Shown: positions 11,231-23,060, counted from the stretch's first letter. The stretch: 64,000 nt of DNA from Aphrophora alni (GCA_963513935.1 OY740776.1:8028724-8092723), one strand, 5' to 3'. Notes: a model not told the origin generated them from the letters alone. A program made the numbers and translations.

Positions 11231-11308
11231 TATATATTCACATATCTCACACTCCATGTTGTCTGTTCAATGGTATGAACAACACTAATCCAATGCACAT
11301 GTAGTAGA

Positions 11309-11365
11309 AAAACTATCACCCATCCAAGTAATAACCACTGTCAATGTTGCTTGACTTGGGTGATT
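11309..11365 (-). repeat. 5S rRNA-derived fragment (SINE3-like or 5S pseudogene)
   Basis: On the plus strand CACCCATCCAAGTAATAACC resembles the reverse complement of the conserved 5S rRNA internal promoter (box A and following). TTGCTTGACTT..GGTGAT then matches the preceding part of 5S. The whole is about 55 nt and degenerate, so it is not a functional gene. A 5S-headed SINE or a retroposed 5S copy are both possible. Confidence 0.5.
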
Positions 11366-11689
11366 AGTTAAAACATTGGTCATGTAAATTTAACCCACAA
11401 ATATGTTATTGAAATATGTCAATTTTGAAGTGATAAACTTTTTTGTTTACCAAAAAATGTTACCATTCTTATAAAGAGAGGTAGGTAGTACAAAAAAAAA
11501 AAAAAAAAAAAAAAAATGGTGCGCCACAGTAAACAATTACCCTTCAGAAACCTAGTCATCATGAATCTTAAATCTTTGAAGTATAGTAATATGAACCTGT
11601 AAAACTTAAGTGCGGATGTGCCCCACGAGTGATTTTAATATGTGTATTAGGCTATATAGAAAATGTTAAAAATTGCTCAATTTGGATGA

Positions 11690-11990
11690 ATTTAAAGTGA
11701 AATAAGGTATTGTGAAAGATAAAAAGTGACCTGCGTTTTAAAGGAGTATCGAAATGATGTAAAAATGGTATTTGGAAGACAAATTGTCGATATTTTGCAC
11801 TAAAATCGCTTGGACAGTAACAATACATATTTACCTATTTTATAAGTCAATTTAAAAATTATATGTCTAATTGTTTTACTTTATACCAATTTTTAAATTA
11901 TAGTCTAGGCCATAATAATATTTTAACGCTGAATTCTTTCTCAGACTCTAACTTATAGAAGCTGCTCTACTGTGCTGTTTGTTGCTATAT
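11690..11990. repeat. Right arm of inverted duplication
   Basis: Matches the reverse complement of 6840-7160, best over 11716-11825. It lies just upstream of the first coding exon of the plus-strand zinc-finger gene and probably includes that gene's promoter or untranslated first exon; no clear TATA box or donor could be fixed. Confidence 0.65.
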
Positions 11991-12107
11991 CCATCTCTCT
12001 TTCTCTCTCTTCAGTATGTACACATAAATACTTTAAAACATTGGGTCGACTTTCTATACAAGTTTTATACATTAAAAAAACCAAATATCTCTTTTGTTTT
12101 ATACAGA

Positions 12108-12178
12108 ATGGAATCTATTCTGGTAAAGGTAGAGCCCCTTGAAGAACAAGAGGAATCTTTAATGGATTTACCAGCATG
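12108..12178 (+). CDS. First coding exon of plus-strand C2H2 zinc-finger gene
   Basis: The exon follows acceptor TATACAG (AG at 12105-12106) and ends at GCATG|GTAAGT. It encodes MESILVKVEPLEEQEE then SLMDLPAW, leaving TG to be joined to G of the exon at 21959. The start codon is chosen because the paralog at 3925 begins at the same Met. A V-K-V-E motif is present. The predicted complete protein is about 370 aa: five coding exons joined in phase, an acidic linker, then zinc fingers; a DNA-binding nuclear regulator is the family expectation. The open frame upstream to 11979 is intron. Confidence 0.8.
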
Positions 12179-12424
12179 GTAAGTGTTACAGGCTAAAGGG
12201 CTTTAATCAACTTTAATGTAATAGCAGATATTTCTTGTTGAAACTCCATATTCAAGGATAAAATAAAGCAAAAGCTTAAAGTTTCAAATATGTAAAGGGC
12301 TTTAGTTTAGCTTATTGGTTAAGGAAGGACACAGCATGTTTACTTTTATTGAAAACACTTTTTATTACAACTAGTCAACCATTGTAAATGGTACAGTATT
12401 ATAAAATCTTTGCTTATTCAGTAT

Positions 12425-13030
12425 ACAAGATATAGGGTAAGTTTGGTTATTTTTTATTGAACTTTACGTTTTATGGCCTCAAGAAAATGATAAAGGGATG
12501 TTCGACATCCCATGCATCTGTCATCCTTATTGTTAAGTATGTAAGCATGATAGCGGCCACATAAATTAAGTATACATCTAATTTTAACGGAACATCTAAT
12601 TTAGTATAATGGACAATAGTGTGCTCCTATAAAAAACATTGTTTAAATTAAGAAAAATCTAATTGAAAATGTCAAAACAGTTTTTTGGGTCATATCTTAT
12701 GTTTTCAACTTATAACACACTAACTTAGGATAAAAATTTACAGATTTCAATTACAAATTTAATTGTACCAACCTCACCTCTCCATGATGTCAAATAGCAA
12801 AGTTATTAATAAAAATATAATTTCGAACCTTGACTTCCCAAGAAAATGGGGTATTTTATAGAGGTGAGATCCTGCAGGATTGAATCACCAACTTAAGCAT
12901 AGTGATCGGAGGCTCCTTCAGATATGTACAGCTTCGAGGCCCGCCAGAGTTAAGATACTGACACAAACGAAGCGAGTGAAAACTTTTAAATGTATACACA
13001 GTCCGTCAGGGCCTAACCAAATTCAAGAAA
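12425..13030 (+). repeat. Interspersed repeat, family A, copy 1
   Basis: Shares ordered blocks with 18470-19030 (same strand) and 23690-24140 (opposite strand): AGGGTAAGTTTG at the start, ACTTATAACACACTAA, a GATGTCAAATAGC block, CTTGACTTCCCA and GGAGGCTCCTTCA. This copy and 18470-19030 also share GCGAGTGAAAACTTTTAAAT near the end. Non-coding and unclassified. Confidence 0.55.
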
Positions 13031-13779
13031 ACACTAATATGTACAATTACAAGGTTCAGAAAACCTGTGTAACAACTGATTTATCCCAGCACTTATAGTA
13101 CTGGCATAATTTTTTTTCTGTAATGATGGGAATTTTTAGACAGTTTTGTAAGAATATTTTCGAAAGTTCCATAAAACATATTTGAATGCAAACCGTAAAA
13201 TGTTCCATATCATTTTGTTCGCAAATCTCTGACCATTATAGCTAGTATAAACCACATACAATGTCCGCTATCTGGAGAGATGCAGTTGAATGATAACACA
13301 TGTTAAACCACCAGAATAATGTCTTGTAATGATATTGAACAAGTTCAGAAAGTTTAAATGGTGAACATAATCATATGTTCATTACCAAAATACCATTACT
13401 GTATTTATGTTGTCACTCAGAAATCACAATAACAGTTAACCTACTGTATAATAAAGCAGATTACTTTCATGCATATATAGTCGATAAAAGTAAAATAAAT
13501 TAAACTTTGGTATTGTTTCATTACTGTTTACTGTAGGCTATTATCAAAGTTTTTATAGTACAACAGGCATAATGGTTTAATCTCACAAAAATACTCAATA
13601 AAACACAAATTTGTAAATTAAATAATATTCTTTATTTTTAATCATTTCGTACTATCATACTGAATAAACAAATAGGCAAATTAAGAAAATGTAAATTTAA
13701 AAAGGGAGAAAATCAAACTGTGTAAGGAATATGATTGTAAAGAACTAAATATTAGTAAAAAAATATTTAATTTAGTATA

Positions 13780-15290
13780 CTGTATACTCTCGCTAATTTA
13801 ATCAATAGGTTTTTGGAAAAAATCTTCAATTCATGTTTGCTTATACGGTCTTTTGTGAATCCTGATGTCGGTTGATTGGTTTTCGGTACAAAGTGCATCT
13901 TGAATCAATTTATACTCTTCAAGGGATACTCCAAATGTAATGTCCTTCATTTTCGTCAAAATATATCTGAGAATTCTTTGTCTATAATAAACTTTGAAAT
14001 TGTTTATGAATCATTGATCTAGAAGTAAGCAACAGGAAGTGGTATTCGAGAGAATGAACACTAATTTTGTTAGTTAATTTTATGTTGAGGTGTGATGTTG
14101 TATGGTCCAGAATAAAATAAGATTCCTATTCTGCCGTCCCATTTTACGATCAAAAGCCGTTAGCCATTCAGTTATTTTATTCCTTGTCTCCATACTCCTT
14201 TCTTCGAGTATCATTTTTTATACCCAAGCGATCCAAATCAATTCCTTTAAAACATCTAGGCTTTGCAGCTTTTCCTATAATTGATAGTTTTTCAAAATCT
14301 CCTACCATATTTGTACAAAGCATTACAGCAAGTCTTTCCTTTGAAAATTTTCCTCCTGTACATTTTTCACTTTTTAAACTCATTTTTTTACTAGGTAAAA
14401 CACGAAGAAATAGTCTAATCTCATCACAATTTAAAATGTTTTTTCTTCATAACCCTCGCACATCACAGATAATTTTGATTCTAGAACTAGAATTTCCTCC
14501 ACTGATCCTGCTTCCCCACACACATTTCTGAATAATATTGTGTCTAGGACGGAATTTATCAAGCCAGCCAACTGATGTTTTAAAATCAATAACTCTTAAT
14601 TTTTGAGGTCATAACTCTTTAAGCTTTTTCCCGAATTAATGGGCCAGATATTGGAATGTTATTAGATCATGCTCTACAAAACCACTCATATATTAAGTTG
14701 TCTATGTTTATATATTCGCAGTCTTCTGTTTTTGGAAACTCTCGTTTTCTTAATAAATTTTTGTTTTCCGACCACGATTTGAGAATTTTTTCTTTCTTTT
14801 TTAAAATTGAGACTGATATGGGTATTTCCATCTTGAAATCTTGCAGCTAAATCACGTGCACTCGGTTTTGTATAACCTCAATTTTTTTGTTTGAGAGACA
14901 TCACAATACATAACTATACTACACACTGTTCACACAGCAACTTTATTGAAACTAAATTCTTAAAGGGCAGTGACGACTGCTGTATAAAGGACACAAAGGT
15001 AGTCAACTTCCAGGAAGTCAACTTTTGGGTAATTACTGTACAGACATTGCAATGTATGTTTCGAGACATCTACAATTTCCTAGAAAAGGATGATATTTTA
15101 TGCTCCGCTGTTCTTAATTCGGTAGTTTCAACTGTCCCATTGGTGTCTGTGTCCATTTTTGGAATAGTCCATTATTTAGAAACACTACAAAGGCCAGAAT
15201 AGCATGACCCCAGTCGGGAAATACAAAAATTCCGTTCATTAAGTAGTGTCCACTAATTAGAAGTGTAGTTTACTTATTTATTTGAAAAAT
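13780..15290 (-). pseudogene. Tigger/pogo-like transposon relic
   Basis: On the minus strand, the fragment at 14177-14383 reads SEKCTGGKFSKERLAVML then CTNMVGDFEKLSIIGKAAKP and RCFKGIDL, the start of the DDE domain of Tigger-type transposases. Upstream pieces in other frames (14530-14880) give VGWLDKFRPRHNI, the end of the CENP-B-type DNA-binding domain. Stops and frameshifts are many. The 5' end of the element (about 14890-15290) has a related copy in the opposite orientation at 60016-60410. The left boundary near 13780 (CTGTATACTCTCGCTAATTT) is tentative. Confidence 0.65.
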
Positions 15291-15639
15291 TGACACTTGT
15301 AAACTGCGTTACAGATAGCCTAGGCTGAATCAATCAGACAATGCAAAACCAAAACCAAAACAAAACAACAATTGAGACTTCTGTTGTTTTTGAACCACAT
15401 TATAAAATGAAGTATTGTAAAAATAGTAAAAAATAAAACTTGCAATCATAGAGTAGAATTTCAGCTTTCCACTAGTTCATAGATCAAGGCAAATTAATAG
15501 TTTTTGTAAAGTGAAAAATATGTATATTGTAACGGCTACGTAACTGTCGCTTTTGCAACAGTGCCAACCCAAGAACCAAATCAAGATTTGCAATAAATAG
15601 TTTCCTGTTCTACGGTTAATAAACTTACGCTACCGGATA

Positions 15640-15790
15640 AAACCCTTTGACATGTCAATATAATTAAACATTTCCTACAAGGCACAAGAAACCATTTTTT
15701 CCACTATATTTACAGAATCTGCTTGAATTAAATTGTAAGATGGGGCTGGGTAAGTACCATGATGACTACATCTTCTAAATATATGTTGGT
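15640..15790 (+). repeat. Interspersed repeat, family C, copy 1
   Basis: Blocks GGATAAAACCCTTTGA, AACATTTCCTACAAGGCACA and GGGCTGGGTAAGTACCATGA recur in the same order on the minus strand at 23540-23700. Non-coding; class unknown. Confidence 0.45.
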
Positions 15791-16019
15791 TCTTGAACTC
15801 TTGTATTTAAATGAATACCATAAATTAATTTGTAGATGTACTTACATTTATCATCATCCATCGCTAGCACTTATTTTTGACCTTAATTAGATAGATCTTA
15901 ATACTAATTTTGCATTTCACCACAATTAAAAATAAACTGAATGAGTTGCAGAGTGTTTTACTAAGCGGAGGAGTTACAGTCACTTTATAAATTAATTTCA
16001 TTTATATTTATGGGCGTAC

Positions 16020-18110
16020 ATGTTATATTGTTTTAATATGTTGTTGACTTTGAAAGGAGGGGAGTTGACTTCGTCCGGTAAACAGATAATCTCTTATCAC
16101 ATCAATTACGAGTGTTTAAATAGTGCTCTTGATAGCGTAGATTGGACCGATGTCTATCAACAACTTAATGCATATTTTGCCTATTCTAAATTTATTGGAA
16201 TATTATTAGACCTAATATCTAAAGCGACATGTGTACATTATAGGCTAATACTAAGAAATTCACAAAATTAAAACCATGGATAACTCATAATATTTGTAAT
16301 TGCATTAAAAAAAGAGATTTAATTTATAAAGTTCTTAAAAAACGTCCTAATGATGACAGATTAAGGGAAAATAAAAAAATAAAAAATTTGTAATAAATTA
16401 CACAATGTGTAAATATATTAAAAATAATGGGTTAAAAACTGATTTAATTATTCTTAAAATTGACACTGTTTAACATTAAGAATTTATTAAAAAATTGCTC
16501 AGCTAAGGGCGCCAGGTAGCTTGAAACTTACCAATTTTGAAAAAATACAAATTTACTTTGAATTAAAATACTCTCAGGGTCGTGTTTTCTTTTAAAAGTG
16601 TACTAACAGTGGTGACCTGGTAAATAAAAATCTTTATTTTTTCTGCTGAAACTGAACATAGTAATTTATTAAAGTTATTCATACACATATATAATAATGG
16701 TACATATTCATTAGTATATTATCTGAAATTATTTATATTATAAATTTAAAATTGTCCTGTCTTGAAGAGACCAAAATTCTTTTTAATGATTCTACTTTGA
16801 TTAGTTGCAACTTTTAATGATTATATTTGTTATGAGCTTCTTTATTCTCATATATTAAAAATTTATACTATTTTTTATTTAAATGTTAGATTAAATCTTT
16901 TAAAATTACTGCTTACATTTCAACTACTTATTTAAACAAATTTTAACATATTTTTTCACCATTAGTCTTTTTATACAAAAAATTATATAAGATTGTCTAT
17001 CATTTTTTGTTACCACATTGTAGCCATTTCCAGGGTGAACATCCTTTGTGGTGAGCAGCCCTCGATCTTGAAGTACAGGTTCATTGTAGACGTAATCAGC
17101 CCGCTGACGATCTCAAGTTGTCCTTACAAATTCAGTCCTATTCATGTGTCCATCACTTTCCTACACACTCTACAATCAATTAATTCCACACTGTCCTTTT
17201 TTTATTCACTTTATCCCAGACATTCCTTTAAGACTGTTTAAAAAACATTAATATGCCAAAACCTTTTAAAACTTACTTTAATAAGACTCTGTTTGCTGGG
17301 GCCAATATTATTTAATGTTCTGCCTGGCCACATCAAATGTGGAAATTCAATTTCATTGTTTTGCGAAAATTGAGAAGTTGGTTCTTTGAACAGGAGGAGG
17401 TTGAACACTTGTTTAATGTATGTAGTTAATAGATATTGAATAATATAGTGATTCTTATATATTGCTCTTACATATGTTTCAATTTTATTATGATTTGGAT
17501 TTTTACTTTGTTTCTCTCTTGATAAGTAAGAACATGTGAATGTATATTGTTAATAATTTTGTGTAGAATGCTCACCGATATTTTTTGGAAGAAGGTACAG
17601 AAAACTCCTTGTAAATTATAATATATTTTTTTTAGGAGCTATATATTGTTAGGTTAATTTTGTCTTACTGCTGTTATATTTTATTTCGTAAAATGTACGA
17701 GTGGCTATCCCCAAAGTGGGCTATACCTTTAGGGGAGCCGAGTGTTTTTCTTTGTTTTTTTCTCTCTTCCAGAGTAATGGGGGGGGGGGGGGGTTCCCTG
17801 AACTATATTATATTTTCTATTCAAGTAAATGATTTTTTATACTTTTAGTTTAGCAAATGTTATAGTTATAAGCTATCTATATTAATTTTATGTATAGGTG
17901 TGTAAGTATGATTGGGCGTAAGTGTATATATTTCAGAACATGGTACCGGTCATTGTACACTTTATGTCAAATGTAGATTTGTTAAAGTTTTTATTGTTTG
18001 ATTTTTTCTTTTTCTTTCTCTTTTTTCTCTCTCACTGATTACTATTGTATAAAATAGCTGTAATAGATGTGTTAATATTTTGTAGCTGTATTGATTCTGG
18101 AGGGAAATAA

Positions 18111-18155
<45 letters not shown>

Positions 18156-18260
18156 TTGTAGTTATGTTTTTTTGTAATGATATACTGACTTGTCTTGTGC
18201 AATAATTGTATTGAATGGAAGACTGAAAAAAAAAAATAATAAAATAAATAAATGAATGAA
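16020..18260 (+). pseudogene. Jockey/CR1-type LINE relic
   Basis: At 16100-16270 a frame reads LNSALDSVDWTDVYQQLNAY, followed in other frames by KPWITHNICNCIKKRDLIY and KRPNDDRLRE, the linker between endonuclease and reverse transcriptase in this LINE group. At 17310-17350 GPILFNVLPGHIK matches the C-terminal end. The RT core between them is missing or unrecognisable. A 3' untranslated region with (G)14 at 17779 and (TA)n at 18118-18150 ends near 18260 in an AATAAATAAATGAATG tail. Confidence 0.55.
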
Positions 18261-18469
18261 AGTTTAAAAAGTAAACAAAAATTGCTTCATTACAAATGAT
18301 TCCTGTTTGCTTCTTGCGGTAAATTGAGGAAAACGTAGCCTAATTGAGGAGGAGGTAACATAATTTTATTGGAATTGTAAGAATTCGGAAGTAATGAAAT
18401 TTAAAGTTAATTTTAGAAATAAATAAATAAACAAATAGGGGAACGTTATCTCTTTCTCCAGTGTTTGAA

Positions 18470-19345
18470 AAGTAGGGTAAGTTTGCTAATCGTAAAAGAT
18501 GTGACCTCTGTTCTTTAACTTATATTTACGTTTCACGGCTCATGTAAACCAAAAATGTTTTTTGAGATGGCGTCTGTTCATTGTCTTTATAATCTGTACA
18601 TAAGCATCATAGCGACCACAACAATTAAGATAGACACATAAAATTTGTTAGTGCCCTGATATAGAACCCTAATAAAATTCAGGAATATCAAATTAAAAAC
18701 ATCAAAATGGCGGCCGTATTAAACAGATTTTTGTTCATATCTCTTGTCTTATTCAACTTATAACACACTAAACTATATAAAATTTTCCAGATTTTTGGTT
18801 CTGGATGAAATGATACCATTATTGAGTGAAGTTTTTACAAAAATGTAATTTTGAACTCTGACCTCCCAATAAAATTTGAGATCTGGTAGAGTCATGTCAC
18901 TGAGACGAGCGTACTGAATGGAGGCTCCTTCAAAGGTTTTTAGGACCAAGACAGTGACATAAGCGAAACGAGTGAAGACTTTTAAATATATACACATCTA
19001 TGATACCCGTTTTATAGATGCCTAGCCGATTTAATGAAAGTAGTGATATAGAAACTAGTGCTAAAACACACACACACACTTTACAGTTCAGGATTAATTG
19101 AAAAAAAAACAAAGGAACTGTGACAGCTATTATTAAAAGTTCGTTTTGATCAAATGCGATTTATGCTGAGAACCTGTTTATGACACAAGCGAAGCAAGAT
19201 TAGGACATATTTTAAAATGTAATATTTTTTTCTGAGATTGTTTCATTTTTGACTTTTTGATGATACTGAACTGACATTTTTTGTGATGATTAATTTTGGT
19301 TCATTTTGGAGATTAGTCAGTGAGAAAGTTTGTGTTTTATTGCAG
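18470..19345 (+). repeat. Repeat families A and B, adjacent copies
   Basis: 18470-19030 matches family A (12425-13030), including ACTTATAACACACTAA and GCGAGTGAAGACTTTTAAAT. 19140-19345 matches family B (2990-3400 and 30780-31140), ending TCAGTGAGAAAGTTTGTG. The adjacency here suggests A and B are parts of one larger element. No coding sequence was seen. Confidence 0.5.
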
Positions 19346-19349
19346 TAAT

Positions 19350-19487
19350 GCTACAGCCCTGTTTTGCCCCTCACTGGCAGCTTCCTCAGGCATAATACAC
19401 TTAAAAATATATTTATTGAATTTATAAATTTATATAAATAATGAACTTTAATTATTGCATAAACACTAAGTAGATTTATAATACATG
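19350..19487 (-). repeat. Penelope-like terminal repeat with ribozyme-like box
   Basis: The reverse complement contains CCTGAGGAAGCTGCCAGTG, GGGGCAAAACAGGGC and GCTGTAGCATTAC, shared with 2725-2870. CTGAGGA fits the hammerhead CUGANGA box and the later AAAAC a mutated GAAAC. The intact Tigger element is inserted directly beside it at 19490. Confidence 0.4.
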
Positions 19488-19489
19488 TA

Positions 19490-21694
19490 CAGTAGAGCCC
19501 CTATTATCCGCGAGTGGATGAACCGCGGTGCGGATTATCCGCGAGTGTAACGATTTTAAAAAAAAAATACGACTGCACATGACCGAAGTCTAAAGTTTAA
19601 AGATTTCACACCGCTTTACGTTAAAGTATCACATTATTGATCCCCTCTGTCAAGTTCACTGACCTTCCCCTCTACACAAAGACCTCCCCCCTTCTCTCGA
19701 CCTGCTAGCGGTGTCAGTTGTCAGTAAGCGTGCTTAGTGATCAGTTGTGTTTTATGTTTCTTTGTCAGTGCTCAAGTTTAGTGTTTCGTTAGTTCCTGAA
19801 ATTAATAATGGCTGAAAAACGAAAGAAAGTTGTGTTAACTATTACACAAAAACTTGAAATGATTTCTAAAATAGAAAATGGCGCTTCTAGGAAGCAGATG
19901 TGTTTGAATTATGGGATTGGGGAAACAACAGTGCGAGACGTTTTAAAGCAAAAAGACAAACTGTTGGCCTTTGCATCAATGTCGGACAGTGCTTCTGGGA
20001 TGAAAAAAAGAAAAACAATGAAGACATCCACCTATAATGAACTTGATTCGGCATTAACGGAATGGTTAGCTCAGGTGCGAAGTGAGGGCACCCCCGTGTC
20101 TGGTCCTATCATTGCAACTAAAGCAAAAATATTTTTTGATTTGTTAGGCCTGGAAGGAAATTTTGATGCGTCGTCCGGTTGGTTACATCGTTTTAAGAAA
20201 CGTCATGGAATTAGAGAGATCGGTCTACACGGAGAGAAGCTGAGTGGTGATCAAGAAGCAGCTGATGATTTTCAACGTGATTTTGAAGAGTTTGTGTTGT
20301 CTGAAGATCTGTCATATGAACAAATTTATAACGCTGATGAATCAGGGCTTTTTTGGAAGTGTCTTCCCACTCGTACTTTAGCATTTGAAAGTGAACATAA
20401 AGCGGCAGGTCACAAAAGTAGCAAGGAAAGAATTACAATCTTGCCATGCAGCAACGCTGCAGGTAGTCACAAACTTAGGCTTCTTGTTATTGGTAAATCT
20501 AAGAAACCGAGGTCTTTTAAGGGGACAAGAGCAGAAAATTTACCAGTTGACTATTTCAACCAAAAAAAAAGTTGGATGAATCAGCAGATTTTTCAAGAAT
20601 GGTTTGAAAAGATTTTTGTGCCTCAAGTACGTAAACATCTTGACTCAAAAAATTTGCCAATGAAGGCTGTTTTGTTAATTGACAACGCGCCTTCACACCC
20701 AAATACAAGCGTGCTTAAATCTTCTGACGGGCAAATTTTTGCACACTTTTTGCCCCCAAATGTTACTGCTCTGATACAACCTATGGACCAGGGAGTGATT
20801 GCAACAATGAAGAGAACATACAGAACAAAGTTGTTACTGTCAAAAATCGAAGAAGGCTGCGATTTCAAAGAATTTTGGAAAAATTATACAATTTTGGATA
20901 GCATTTACGATATTGCTTCTGCATGGGATTACGTCAAACCCTCAACCCTTGTTAAATCATGGAGAAAACTCTTTCCAAGTATCGAAACAAATGTCAACCA
21001 AACCATTTGTGAAGAAAAAAGTGAAGTCATGCCGACCGCTACACTTGTTGACCTATTGACATCCGTTCCAGGAGGAGAGAATGTCGACGAAGAGAACATA
21101 GATGAGTGGCTGGAATGCGACGCAAGTGTGCCTGGGTTTGAACGACTGACTGACGTAGAGATAACGAACAAAGCAATGGGATTGGACGAGAACGAAGAAC
21201 AAAGTGAAAGCTCAGAAGATGAGGCGCCTGCAAGGATGACACACGAAACTGCTTTGCAGCACGTAGACGGATTGCTTCAATATTTAGAGGAACAAGATGA
21301 CGACGCACAACTGGCAGAAAAACTTATGTTAAGAAAAGTACAATCTAGAATAAAGAAAAGGTGTTTTCAAAGCAAGAAGCAAAAGCGAGTGACTGATTTT
21401 TTTAAAAAGGCGTAACTGGACACTTTTTGTTTAACAGTACAGTACATGTATAGTTTTTTATTTACTGTTACTGTATTTATTTTAGTGATTTAGATGTAGA
21501 ACAATGGTTTCTGTTGTACTCTACATCTTTTAAAAGTTTTCATATCATGTTTTTTGTACAATAAAACATAATTTTTATGCTGAAATATTTTTTTCGTTTT
21601 CACCTCATTTTTAGTCTTTTTTTGGGTTATCCGCGATTTTCGCTATCCGCGGTGCCCTTGCCACCCAATTCCGCGGATAATCGGGGCTCTACTG
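19490..21694 (+). mobile_element. Intact Tigger/pogo-type DNA transposon
   Basis: The element is 2,205 bp long. The ends CAGTAGAGCCCC-T/G-ATTATCCGCG (19490-19512 and 21672-21694) match at 22 of 23 positions in inverted orientation and are flanked by TA (19488-19489, 21695-21696), the expected target duplication. Extra ATTATCCGCG-like boxes lie just inside both ends (19545, 21625-21650) and may be transposase sites. The transposase is uninterrupted, so the copy may be young. Confidence 0.92.
19808..21415 (+). CDS. Tigger/pogo transposase (jerky/CENP-B-like), 535 aa
   Basis: Residues 8-55 form a psq/CENP-B-type helix-turn-helix (TITQKLEMISKIENGAS), residues about 65-135 a CENP-B-type second DNA-binding domain ending GWLHRFKKRHGI, and residues 170-390 the DDE domain. 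Catalytic Asp candidates are D177 (YNADESGLFWK), D292 (LLIDNAPSH) and D327 (QPMDQGVI), the order expected for pogo-group enzymes. An acidic tail and a C-terminal KKQKRVTDFFKKA follow. No stop or frameshift is present and the length is normal for the family. The protein would bind the element's own ends and act in the nucleus. The start Met follows a stop-containing leader of about 300 bp. Confidence 0.92.
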   Translation: MAEKRKKVVLTITQKLEMISKIENGASRKQMCLNYGIGETTVRDVLKQKDKLLAFASMSDSASGMKKRKTMKTSTYNELDSALTEWLAQVRSEGTPVSGPIIATKAKIFFDLLGLEGNFDASSGWLHRFKKRHGIREIGLHGEKLSGDQEAADDFQRDFEEFVLSEDLSYEQIYNADESGLFWKCLPTRTLAFESEHKAAGHKSSKERITILPCSNAAGSHKLRLLVIGKSKKPRSFKGTRAENLPVDYFNQKKSWMNQQIFQEWFEKIFVPQVRKHLDSKNLPMKAVLLIDNAPSHPNTSVLKSSDGQIFAHFLPPNVTALIQPMDQGVIATMKRTYRTKLLLSKIEEGCDFKEFWKNYTILDSIYDIASAWDYVKPSTLVKSWRKLFPSIETNVNQTICEEKSEVMPTATLVDLLTSVPGGENVDEENIDEWLECDASVPGFERLTDVEITNKAMGLDENEEQSESSEDEAPARMTHETALQHVDGLLQYLEEQDDDAQLAEKLMLRKVQSRIKKRCFQSKKQKRVTDFFKKA

Positions 21695-21958
21695 TAATAA
21701 TATTTTAAAGGCAAATCTGAATAGAACTTTTTTAAATTATGTCTTATTATATGTGGCCTATTTGTATCGAGTGCATTTGACTAAACAGCGCTGTAGCATT
21801 ACACTGAGAAAACAATTGTAATGGCTTTACTACAAGCAATAAAGTAATTATAACATATGCATAGTTCATAAAATACAAACAAATGATATAATTTTGTAGC
21901 AAACTTGTTCAGCAGAAAATAGGGGTGTGTTGCTAACAGAACTGTTTTATAATTACAG

Positions 21959-22016
21959 GATGCAAGAAGACCTTGGCCTCAGAGATCCTTTAGAGCTGTC
22001 AACTGTTAAGATAGAG
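21959..22016 (+). CDS. Second coding exon of plus-strand zinc-finger gene
   Basis: Acceptor AATTACAG, donor GAG|GTAAGC. The first G completes Trp with TG from 12178; the exon then reads MQEDLGLRDPLELSTVKIE and ends in phase 0. Same length (58 nt) and phase as the minus-strand exon at 213-270. It ends with V-K-I-E, a sumoylation-type motif. Confidence 0.8.
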
Positions 22017-22079
22017 GTAAGCTTTAGTTCTTAATTGTTTTAGTCACTTTCTTTGTTTTTGCAATAATTATGAATATAT

Positions 22080-23060
22080 ACAAGGTTTGTCCCAAAAATA
22101 ATTGTACTGATTTTCCTTTATACTACTTGGCAACATTTGTTTTAACTGGATCAATTGAGTCAGTCGTGAGCTATTGATGTTTTTGTACAATAAAAACTTC
22201 GTACTGTTTGCGATGCAGGAAAATATGGCTTATTGGTACGAAATCAATTTTCGTGTGATACTGAACAAATCTGCCACAGAGACATTTGTTTCTGTAAATT
22301 AGGCTTGTGGAAAATGTATACAAAACTAGTGCTTAATCACTTGTCTGTCGAACAAAAAATAAACCGGTTTAAAATTTTTTTATCATTTGCTGTAAAGTCA
22401 AATTTCTTGGATAAAGATATTACAGGAGATGAATCATGGTTATTCAAGTAGGATCCAGAAACAAAACGACAAAGTGACGAATTGGATAAGAAAAATTCTT
22501 ATCTTCCGAAAAAAAAAAGTACATGTGATCAATTTCAGGGTGAAAATAATATTCTTTTTGACAGCCTTGGCATTGTTTATAAAGGTTTTCTACATCCAAG
22601 ACAAATAATTTCATACCTTCTACAACGATGTCTTGAATGACTTTTTGAAAATGGGTCCATCAAGTTTGAACGTACATTGCAAGCAATTGTGGATGGATGT
22701 TGCACCACAATAACACACCAGCTCATACAATGCTTTAAATTAGAAAATTTTTTGTGAAGAAAAACTACTCTTCCACATAACACTACAGTCCATATAGTAG
22801 TGCCTTATAGATAATAGGTTCATGCGATTTCTACCTCTTCCCTAAGTTGAAATTGAAATAGAAGGTTATCATTTCACGACTGTGGAAAACGTGCAAAAAA
22901 TTGTAACAGATGAGCTAGGAATACTTACGGAGAAAGACTTCCTGTATTGCTACGAAAATTTCTGCATAGTCCACTCTACAGGAAAAAGTTATATACTCAA
23001 TATTTTATATGTAATCTCTATTGAGTAGAGAATGTGTTGGAATAATAAAATATAATATTT
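22080..23060 (+). pseudogene. Mariner-like transposon relic in intron 2
   Basis: Starts near CAAGGTTTGTCCCAAAAAT, a typical mariner-like end. Frames read HLSVEQKINRFKIF, DITGDESWLFKYDPETKRQS (first catalytic Asp region) across a TAG, and near 22785 PHNTTVHIVVPY; 22850-22970 gives YHFTTVENVQKIVTDELG with small frame changes. Multiple stops. The right terminal repeat was not found. Confidence 0.65.

Noticed and set aside
11309..11365. Functional 5S rRNA gene
   Set aside because: Only part of the 120-nt gene is recognisable, with many differences and no terminator at the expected distance.
11979..12107. Open frame extending upstream of the first zinc-finger exon
   Set aside because: A TATACAG acceptor sits immediately before the ATG, and although this stretch is similar in the paralog, that similarity is explained by duplicated intron DNA.
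14102..15202. Several plus-strand frames of 60-115 codons
   Set aside because: They are the opposite strand of the minus-strand Tigger relic.
17660..17848. 62-codon frame with a poly-Gly run
   Set aside because: The run comes from a (G)14 tract in LINE 3' sequence; no other support.
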